12,413 nt of DNA. Source: Flavobacteriales bacterium (GTDB lineage: Bacteria > Bacteroidota > Bacteroidia > Flavobacteriales_F > PHOS-HE28). The translations under genes were made by a program, and so were the position numbers. The stretch covers positions 1 through 12,413 of the forward strand of contig JAGQVR010000062.1 in the NCBI GenBank assembly GCA_020437875.1, written 5' to 3'. Below, piece by piece: positions 6,823 to 12,413 of this stretch. The stretch's first letter is position 1. Each line of letters starts with the position of its first letter. The notes under the pieces are model-generated. The model saw nothing but the letters and a program-made list of their open reading frames with translations. It was not told the DNA's origin and did not search any database.

Positions 6823-8178
6823 TTAATTGTCCACCTCCCGCGCCCAATCATGCGTGAATGGACACTGGCGGTAGTCCTCGTTCAACCTGACATACGTGCT
6901 TTCCAACCTGTTCCCCACCCATTCGTCCACCGCGGTCGCCCGCATCTTCCCTTCGGTAGCCTGTTGGATCATCCGGTAGTCCGCCTTCATGTTCGCCTGG
7001 TGCGGTGGCGTATGCGAAATGAGCTGCAGTACCCGGTAGGCCTTGGTGGCATCGGGCATGACCACCAGCTGCGGTTCGCTCACCTCACCTGGCTTCAACT
7101 TATCCAACACGAAAAAGGTCTGCTGGTCGAGTTCGCTCATGTCCCAACGCGTGGAATTGTTGTTCGGTTCGATCAGCACACCACCAAGGTCCTTGCTCTC
7201 CGGATCCTCCGAATACTTGACGGCCGCATCATGGAAGCGCATTTCACCGCTCCGGATCGTCCGGACCAGACTATCGAGGAGCGTACGCTCCTTCAGCAGT
7301 TCCGCGTTGCCCACCTGCGGGCGCATGAGCACGTGACGTGCATTGTAATACTCACCCCGTCGCTCCACCATCTGCATGAAATGATAGCCGTACTGGGTCT
7401 TGAACACCTGGCTCACCTCCCCTTCCTTCAGGCTCATGGCCACGGCATCGAACTCCGGCACCATGGTACCCAGTGGCACGAGCCCGAGCTCGCCGCACTC
7501 CTTGGCCGATCCGGGGTCCTCGGAATAGAGGACCGCAACGGTGCAGATGTCCTTCTCCCCTTTCTGCACGCTCTCCCGGAACTCCTCGATACGGCGACGG
7601 ATACGTCGCTCCTCCTCCTCCTCGGGTTTCGGCTCCCGGAGGATCTGTGCGTACTCCACCTCCGCATTGATCAAAGGGACGCTATCAGCCGGAATGGAGT
7701 TGAAGAACCGTTGCACATCGCGGGGTGTGACCCGGATATCGGAGGTGATCCGCTGCTGCATGTTCTGCACGAGGAGCTGGTCCTCGACCTGTTCCCGGAA
7801 CTCGGCGCGGATCTCGGTGATGGTCTTTCCGTAGAACTTCTCGAGCTTCTCGTCACCGCCCAGTTGTGCGGAGAAATAGCGGATCCGTCGGTCCAACTCG
7901 GCATCCACCTGCGCTTCATCCACGACGACGCTATCGATCGCGGCCTGCTCGAGGAGGAGCTTCTCATAAAGCAGATCCTCCAATTCGCCACAGATCGCGG
8001 TCGTCGTTACCGTGCCACCGCCCTGTCTCAGCTGCTCTGTGCGAACAGTAAGCTCCGAATGCAGGATCGCTTCACGCCCAACGACGGCCACGACACGGTC
8101 GATCAGGGTGCCTTGGGGCTGCGCCACACCCAGCAGTGGGAACAGAAGGAGGAGGCTATGGAACGAACCTTTCAACAT
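6823..8178 (-). CDS. SurA-like periplasmic chaperone / peptidylprolyl isomerase, two parvulin domains
   Basis: The protein has 451 residues from the ATG at 8178: signal peptide (MLKGSFHSLLLLFPLLGVA before Gln20), then a SurA-type N-terminal helical region opening with LIDRVVAVVGREAIL (25-39). A first parvulin domain covers about 172-272 (YSEDPGSA near 218, then GELGLVPLG and YGYHFMQMVE). A second covers about 277-389 (ARHVLMRP, YSEDPESKDLGG near 322). The charged stretch PEEEEERRIRRRIEEF forms a helix in the first parvulin. SurA family members escort unfolded outer-membrane proteins across the periplasm and isomerise prolyl bonds. An ATG at 8202 gives eight more residues (MHKPSRTR) and a longer overlap with the previous gene (47 rather than 23 bases); both are workable, and I favour 8178 for its compact signal peptide and a GAG about seven bases upstream. 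It is the third gene of a tightly spaced foldase cluster. Confidence 0.92.
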   Translation of the reverse strand: MLKGSFHSLLLLFPLLGVAQPQGTLIDRVVAVVGREAILHSELTVRTEQLRQGGGTVTTTAICGELEDLLYEKLLLEQAAIDSVVVDEAQVDAELDRRIRYFSAQLGGDEKLEKFYGKTITEIRAEFREQVEDQLLVQNMQQRITSDIRVTPRDVQRFFNSIPADSVPLINAEVEYAQILREPKPEEEEERRIRRRIEEFRESVQKGEKDICTVAVLYSEDPGSAKECGELGLVPLGTMVPEFDAVAMSLKEGEVSQVFKTQYGYHFMQMVERRGEYYNARHVLMRPQVGNAELLKERTLLDSLVRTIRSGEMRFHDAAVKYSEDPESKDLGGVLIEPNNNSTRWDMSELDQQTFFVLDKLKPGEVSEPQLVVMPDATKAYRVLQLISHTPPHQANMKADYRMIQQATEGKMRATAVDEWVGNRLESTYVRLNEDYRQCPFTHDWAREVDN

Positions 8179-9040
8179 CCTTGTTCTCGATGGCTTGTGC
8201 ATAGACCGATGCGCGCATGTCCTCTATCAACTGCAGCTTGCGTTGGTTCAGCAGGATCGCCCGGATGTCCGAGCGGACCATGTCCAACGGTGAGATGCTG
8301 TTCTGTGCCCGGAACTCGACAACGTCGATGAACCACGCTCCATTATCCGATGTGACCACCTGTTTCCCCTGCCTTGACAAGTCCACTCCCTGCTGAACCG
8401 CCGGCAGTTCCATTTCAGCCTGTGCGGTGGTGACCGGATACCAGCTCGAACCATGGTCGACTATGGTGACACCGTTCCTTGCCAGCCAAAGTTCCAGTTC
8501 GTGGAGTTCATCCACATCCCCATGCAGGAACCGGTCGGTCATCTTCCGCAAGGTGCGTTTGTCAGGTTCATTCACCTTGAACCATCGCATCCGGAGCACG
8601 GCCTCCTTCAGTTCGAAGTTGGGCTGATGGTCCGTGTAATAGGCTTCCACATCCGCGGGTGTGACCGCGGTGTCAAGCTTCTGGTCGACCAATGCCTGTT
8701 CGTAGCCGAAGATCACGAGCGAACGGCGATAGTCCTCGAGCTGGGCCTCCAGGTCCAGGCTTCCGGCCACCTGATTCTGCTCGGCCATGTGCAAGATCGC
8801 CTGCTGGCGAAGCCACATCTCGATGTACTGTCCGGCCATGGCCGCACTGTCGGCCCCACTGGCATCCGGTGGTATCACCTGTCTAAGGTCATCCCATGAC
8901 AGGACCTGTTCATAGGCACGGGCGAGTGGCCGGTCCGGACCCTCGTCCGCATTGCCGCATCCGGAGCAGGTCAACATGGCACAGCCCATCACCAACCCGG
9001 GCATGCCGGGCCCGATGAATGGGCGCGGAGCTTCGATCAC
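8156..9040 (-). CDS. SurA/PpiC-like lipoprotein with degenerate isomerase domain
   Basis: This 294-residue protein begins with GTG at 9040; the GTGA overlap with the stop of the upstream foldase gene indicates translational coupling. An ATG at 9004 (residue 13) is the alternative. Residues 13-28 form a hydrophobic segment ending CSGC, so Cys28 is a likely lipidation site, although the -3 position is Cys instead of the usual Leu. Residues about 35-135 are helical and resemble the SurA/PpiC N-terminal chaperone region (repeated Gln/Glu/Leu-rich helices). A remnant isomerase-like stretch at about 136-245 (VLRMRWFKVNEPD, then NGAWFIDVVEFR) lacks the usual YSEDP, GGxLG and FGYHII motifs, so catalytic activity is doubtful. 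The C-terminus (SPLDMVRSDIRAILLNQRKLQLIEDM) resembles the terminal helix that completes the SurA core. I infer a membrane-anchored periplasmic chaperone working with its two parvulin neighbours. Confidence 0.82.
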   Translation of the reverse strand: MIEAPRPFIGPGMPGLVMGCAMLTCSGCGNADEGPDRPLARAYEQVLSWDDLRQVIPPDASGADSAAMAGQYIEMWLRQQAILHMAEQNQVAGSLDLEAQLEDYRRSLVIFGYEQALVDQKLDTAVTPADVEAYYTDHQPNFELKEAVLRMRWFKVNEPDKRTLRKMTDRFLHGDVDELHELELWLARNGVTIVDHGSSWYPVTTAQAEMELPAVQQGVDLSRQGKQVVTSDNGAWFIDVVEFRAQNSISPLDMVRSDIRAILLNQRKLQLIEDMRASVYAQAIENKDVERFVP

Positions 9041-11196
9041 TTGATGGAATGCAATACGTCCTGGTCCACGGATACCGTGTACTTCGAACGCAGCTCTTTG
9101 ATCCAGTTCTTCTCGAGTTCGTCCTGATAAGCCGCTGTGATCAGGCCGCGGGCCTCGTCCAGGGTCTTCGGCTCGGGGGAACGCACGCCCTTGATGTCGG
9201 CCACCACCACACGGTCATCCAGCTTGAAATCGGGCTGCAGCCCGGGCTTCGTGATCCCCTTGAGATAGGGCTTCTGCTCGGCGGTGAAAAGGCCGCTCTC
9301 GATGGTCAGGGCAAGGGGGTCGTTCTTGTTCACCACCTCGGTAAGCTCTGCTCCACGCTTGCCTTTCGATACGAGCCCGCGCACCTGCTTGGCCACCGCA
9401 GGGTTGCTGCAGATGTAAAGGTCGCCCTCATACCGGGTATCCCACATGAAGTCCGTCATGTGCTCCTTGTGGAAGGCTTCGAGCCCGGCGGTATCGCGCA
9501 CGGCCTTGCCCCATACCTTCTGGTCGGTGAGTTCGAAGAGCAGGATGCCGTCCCGGTACTCCTTCATCAACAGACGGAAGTCCGTGTACTTCTCCTCCAA
9601 GTGCGCATCCTCATAGGCCATGATCCTGTCATCCACCATACCCTCGAACCGCTCATTCACGTATGCGTTCAATGGGACCGCGCGTTCGCGACGCTGGCGC
9701 GCCTCGATCCAATCCAACAGGTCGCGCTGGGTGTAGGAACCGCCCTTGAAACTGAAGACGGGCTTCGTGAGCTTCTCGGCCTTCTTGCGGTCGTAGGACC
9801 AGCCTTCCATGATGGTGCGCACCACCACGGTATCATCCATGGTCTGGGTCATCTCATCGTACTGGCGGCTCTTCACGTTCAGCAGCCGACCATCCTTGAT
9901 CGCACCGAGCAATTCCCGGCGATACTTCACGCCCTTCATTTCGAGCGGTCCCTCCGTCGCGTTCCGGCGCAAGAGGGTATCGCTCACGGAGGTGCCCTTC
10001 TTGAACACATTGGTATCCACCAGCGCGATCACGGCGCTCACGTTCTTCGGGTAGGAGGTGTAGCCGTACTCGGAACGCAGCCGGGTGATGAAGGCCTTCT
10101 GGGTGATCTCTGCCCGGCTGTCGCGCGAGATCCTGTTCTTGAGCTCCACCTTCGAGGCTTCGAACGAAGCCACCGGTTGCTTCTCCAGCAATTTGATGAT
10201 GTGCCAGCCATAACGCGACTTGACCGGACCCGAGACATCACCTTCCTTCTGCAAACCGAAGGCGGCATCCTCGAACTCCTCGATCATCTTGCCGGTACCG
10301 AACATGGGGAGCTCGCCACCCTTGGTGTTGGAACTCTCATCCTCGCTGTACTTCAGGGCGGCGTCCGCGAAGGTGAGCTTGCCGCTCTCGATCTGCCCAT
10401 ATACCTCACGGATGCGCTGCTCCATGGCCGCACGCTTTTCGGGGCTGTCCTGATCGGTGCTGCGCATCATGATATGGGCCACGCGGACCTGGCCGCGTGC
10501 GGGCCGGCGGTCGGCCACCTTGATGATGTGATAGCCGAAGCGTGTGCGCACCGGCTTGCTCACCTCACCCACCTGGGTGGTGTAAGCGGCGGACTCGAAG
10601 GGATAGACCATCTGAAGGGCGCTGAACCAGCCGAGGTCACCGCCGTTCTTGGCGGCACTGGGGTCGTCCGAACCACCCGGTCCCTTGGCGACGGAGGCGA
10701 TGTCCTCCCCTTTCACGATGCGGTCGCGGAGGGCGTTGATGCGCTTCCATGCGGCCAGGGTATCCTCCGGTGATGCCTCCGGATCCAACTGGACCAGGAT
10801 GTGCGATGCACGCACCTCCTCCTGCATGCGGGCATAGGCCTCCTTGATCAATGCATCATTCAGTTCCCGATCGATCAGGTACGGACGCGCAAGCTGCTTC
10901 CTGTAGCCATCCAGTTCGTTCTTGAACTTGGTGATCGTGTCCATGCCCAGCGCCTCGGCCTCCCTCACCTTCAGCTTGTAGTTGATGAAGAGGTCGAGGT
11001 ATTCATCCAGCGCCTCCTTGGTGACGACGGCGTCCTTGTTGTTCTTCTTGTAGATGGCCTCGAACTCGCTCCGAAGCACCGGGCGGCCGTCCACATGCAT
11101 GATCACCGGGTCGTCACTTCCGTTCTGGGCGATGACACCCTGGGTGAGGCCGACGGCCAGCAGGAATACACTGAATTTCCGAAGGGTCCTTTCCAT
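9037..11196 (-). CDS. Large periplasmic PpiC/SurA-type peptidylprolyl isomerase
   Basis: This 719-residue protein opens with a signal peptide (MERTLRKFSV, hydrophobic core, VIA before Gln24). Residues about 30-125 form the SurA-like N-terminal helical region (PVIMHVDGRPVLRSEFEAIY). Two well-preserved parvulin domains follow. The first is at about 128-228 (RASHILVQLDP, GGDLGWFSALQMVYPFE, RFGYHIIKV). The second is at about 237-337 (RVAHIMMRST, YSEDESSNTKGGELPMFG, RYGWHIIKLLE). The remaining 380 residues hold a third, strongly diverged parvulin-like segment (about 588-675) and a C-terminal helix (KTLDEARGLITAAY onward) that resembles the SurA core-closing helix. The family isomerises prolyl bonds and chaperones outer-membrane proteins in the periplasm. 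It is the first gene after guaB, behind its own -7 box, and heads the foldase cluster with a GTGA overlap to the next gene. Such long members are typical of Bacteroidota rather than Proteobacteria. Confidence 0.93.
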   Translation of the reverse strand: MERTLRKFSVFLLAVGLTQGVIAQNGSDDPVIMHVDGRPVLRSEFEAIYKKNNKDAVVTKEALDEYLDLFINYKLKVREAEALGMDTITKFKNELDGYRKQLARPYLIDRELNDALIKEAYARMQEEVRASHILVQLDPEASPEDTLAAWKRINALRDRIVKGEDIASVAKGPGGSDDPSAAKNGGDLGWFSALQMVYPFESAAYTTQVGEVSKPVRTRFGYHIIKVADRRPARGQVRVAHIMMRSTDQDSPEKRAAMEQRIREVYGQIESGKLTFADAALKYSEDESSNTKGGELPMFGTGKMIEEFEDAAFGLQKEGDVSGPVKSRYGWHIIKLLEKQPVASFEASKVELKNRISRDSRAEITQKAFITRLRSEYGYTSYPKNVSAVIALVDTNVFKKGTSVSDTLLRRNATEGPLEMKGVKYRRELLGAIKDGRLLNVKSRQYDEMTQTMDDTVVVRTIMEGWSYDRKKAEKLTKPVFSFKGGSYTQRDLLDWIEARQRRERAVPLNAYVNERFEGMVDDRIMAYEDAHLEEKYTDFRLLMKEYRDGILLFELTDQKVWGKAVRDTAGLEAFHKEHMTDFMWDTRYEGDLYICSNPAVAKQVRGLVSKGKRGAELTEVVNKNDPLALTIESGLFTAEQKPYLKGITKPGLQPDFKLDDRVVVADIKGVRSPEPKTLDEARGLITAAYQDELEKNWIKELRSKYTVSVDQDVLHSIK

Positions 11197-11242
11197 GATC
11201 GAATCTCGCGCCGCGACTGATGGTGCCGCGACCGAAGGGAGG

Positions 11243-11250
11243 CAAATGTA
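11243..11250 (-). promoter_or_regulatory. Perfect -7 box (TACATTTG) for the foldase/moxR cluster
   Basis: The minus strand reads TACATTTG, an exact match to TAnnTTTG, in the 113-base gap between guaB and the large foldase gene. Transcription would begin near 11236, about 40 bases before the ATG at 11196. A TTG lies 14 bases upstream of the box, closer than the usual 19-21, so the -33 element is uncertain. Confidence 0.48.
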
Positions 11251-11252
11251 AC

Positions 11253-11288
11253 CGTTGCCGCCAGCAACGCTCAGCGGCTCAAGCCGTT
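11253..11288 (-). other. Clustered short inverted repeats after guaB
   Basis: Downstream of the guaB stop there are GTTGC-CGCCA-GCAAC (11253-11267), CGGC-TCAA-GCCG (11275-11286) and a longer-range GCCGC / GCGGC pair (11257-11261 with 11274-11278). They are mutually exclusive pairings rather than one clear stem, and no T-run follows. They may attenuate or protect the guaB transcript end or simply reflect high GC. Confidence 0.3.
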
Positions 11289-11309
11289 AATTTGATCGAA
11301 GCAGGCCGC

Positions 11310-12413
11310 TTAGTGGTGGCTGTAGTTCGGAGCCTCCCGACTGATGTACACATCATGCGGATGGCTCTCCCGGACCCCGGCCGTGGTGATGCGGATGAAA
11401 CGGGCGTTGCGCAGGGCTTCCATGTCGGCGGCACCGCAATAACCCATGCCTGCACGCAGGCCACCCACCAACTGGTGTACGACCTCGCCGAGCTTGCCCT
11501 TGTATGGCACCCTTCCACTGATGCCCTCCGGAACGAGCTTCTTGATGTCGTCCTCGGCATCCTGGAAGTAACGGTCCTTGCTGCCCTGCTGCATGGCTTC
11601 TATGCTACCCATTCCCCGATAGGCCTTGAAACGCCGGCCTTCATAGATGATCGTTTCCCCCGGGCTCTCCTCCACCCCGGCGAACATGCTGCCGATCATG
11701 ACCGTACCCGCACCCGCCGCCATCGCCTTGACGATGTCGCCGGTATACCGGATACCGCCGTCCGCGATCACCGGAACGCCCGTGCCCTCCAGCGCGTTGG
11801 CACAGTCGATAACAGCAGTGAGCTGGGGCACACCGACCCCGGCGATGACACGGGTGGTGCAGATGCTGCCTGGCCCGATCCCGACCTTCACGGCATCGGC
11901 ACCGGCCTCGGCCAGGGCGATCGCCGCTTCGGCGGTGGCCACATTCCCCACGATCACATCGACACCGGGGAGGCGCTCCTTCACCTCGCGCAACATGTCG
12001 ATCACACCCCGGCTGTGGCCATGGGCCGTATCGATGACCAAGGCATCGACGCCCGCCTCGACAAGTGCCTGAGCGCGTTCCATGGTATCACGGGTCACCC
12101 CGACCGCAGCGGCCACGCGCAGGCGACCGAGGCGGTCCTTGCACGCGTTCGGCCGTTGCTTGAGCTTGATGATGTCCTTGTATGTGATCAGCCCGACGAG
12201 CTTACCATCACCATCGATCACCGGTAGCTTCTCGATCTTGTGTTCCTGCAGGATCTCCTCGGCCTGGGTCATGGAGGTCTGCGGCTGCGCGGTGATGATG
12301 CGGTCCCTGGTCATGACCTCGGACACCGGGCGTTGCATCCGCTTCTCGAAGCGCAGGTCGCGGTTGGTCACGATCCCGACCAACCTGTCAGCGTCGTCGA
12401 CCACGGGGATCCC
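11310..12413 (-). CDS. guaB: IMP dehydrogenase, N-terminus beyond window (partial)
   Basis: The last 367 residues are present; the family is about 490 long, so some 120 N-terminal residues lie beyond the right edge. The enzyme oxidises IMP to XMP with NAD+, the committed step of GTP synthesis in the cytoplasm. Fragment numbering: end of the first CBS domain (to about 25), second CBS domain (about 30-85, with PVSEVMTRDR and GLITYKDII), then the TIM-barrel. Catalytic loop GIGPGSICTTR has C185 as the nucleophile. The phosphate-binding ADGGI lies at 217-221, YRGMGSIEAM follows, and the flap has the Arg-Tyr pair R281/Y282 in SKDRYFQ. VPEGISGRVPYKG and the end EAPNYSHH are typical. All active-site motifs in the fragment are intact. 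The frame stays open to base 12413 (residues GIPVVDD), so a GTG at 12404 is internal, not a start. The gap after it carries a promoter for the next gene. Confidence 0.97.
   Translation of the reverse strand, partial: GIPVVDDADRLVGIVTNRDLRFEKRMQRPVSEVMTRDRIITAQPQTSMTQAEEILQEHKIEKLPVIDGDGKLVGLITYKDIIKLKQRPNACKDRLGRLRVAAAVGVTRDTMERAQALVEAGVDALVIDTAHGHSRGVIDMLREVKERLPGVDVIVGNVATAEAAIALAEAGADAVKVGIGPGSICTTRVIAGVGVPQLTAVIDCANALEGTGVPVIADGGIRYTGDIVKAMAAGAGTVMIGSMFAGVEESPGETIIYEGRRFKAYRGMGSIEAMQQGSKDRYFQDAEDDIKKLVPEGISGRVPYKGKLGEVVHQLVGGLRAGMGYCGAADMEALRNARFIRITTAGVRESHPHDVYISREAPNYSHH

Noticed and set aside
6812..6847. Upstream TTG start extending the MoxR protein by 12 residues
   Set aside because: The extension overlaps the preceding gene and is Gly-rich and unlike MoxR N-termini; the ATG at 6811 fits better.
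6850..8331. 493-codon open frame on the plus strand opposite the SurA-like gene
   Set aside because: Antisense shadow of a well-supported gene; no domain, signal or promoter.
9019..10773. 584-codon open frame on the plus strand opposite the large foldase gene
   Set aside because: It is antisense to a gene with clear parvulin motifs. Its composition (His/Leu/Gly-rich, no recognisable domain) is what GC-rich antisense frames give.
11220..12227. 335-codon open frame on the plus strand opposite guaB
   Set aside because: guaB is unmistakable here; the plus frame is a shadow.

Overview
The window looks like a chromosomal piece of a member of the Bacteroidota, most likely a GC-rich relative of the Flavobacteriales. 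The basis is: secreted proteins whose C-termini resemble the type IX secretion system (T9SS) type A sorting domain, signal peptides cleaved just before Gln (AxA/Q), Bacteroidota-style -7 promoter boxes (TAnnTTTG) in the gaps, and a guaB / PpiC / SurA-like / MoxR gene order that I recall as common in this phylum. Every gene I can support lies on the minus strand, so the window reads biologically from right to left. Coding density is very high: the longest gap without a gene is 113 bases. I see no rRNA, tRNA, CRISPR array, insertion sequence or phage gene.

Right part (about 5858-12413): housekeeping and envelope biogenesis. It starts with the last three quarters of guaB (IMP dehydrogenase). After a 113-base gap with a good -7 box comes a tightly packed four-gene cluster. 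It holds a 719-residue double-parvulin periplasmic foldase, a small SurA/PpiC-like lipoprotein whose isomerase domain looks degenerate (GTGA overlap), a SurA-like double-parvulin chaperone (overlapping start), and a MoxR-family AAA+ ATPase 11 bases further on. Together the first three look like a periplasmic team for outer-membrane protein folding; the MoxR member is a cytoplasmic ATPase whose client is not visible here.

Left part (1-5834): secreted, surface-type proteins. Behind a perfect -7 box, a 261-residue secreted protein with a putative cohesin-like N-terminal module and a T9SS-type C-terminus is coupled by an ATGA overlap to a seven-repeat beta-propeller protein with a T9SS type A sorting domain. 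A separate promoter candidate precedes an 856-residue protein. This carries a bacterial lysyl oxidase domain with all copper histidines and both residues of the lysine tyrosylquinone cofactor conserved, then Ig-like modules and a distinctive duplicated Asp-rich C-terminal module. The last gene, cut by the left edge, encodes a secreted protein with 80-residue bacterial Ig-like repeats. Its N-terminal module is visibly related to that of the 261-residue protein.

The most interesting content is the complete lysyl oxidase active site in a bacterial exported protein, its Cys-rich leader and duplicated C-terminal module, and the N-terminal module shared by two neighbouring secreted proteins with different C-terminal halves. 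All family calls come from reading motifs by eye; no database search was possible.
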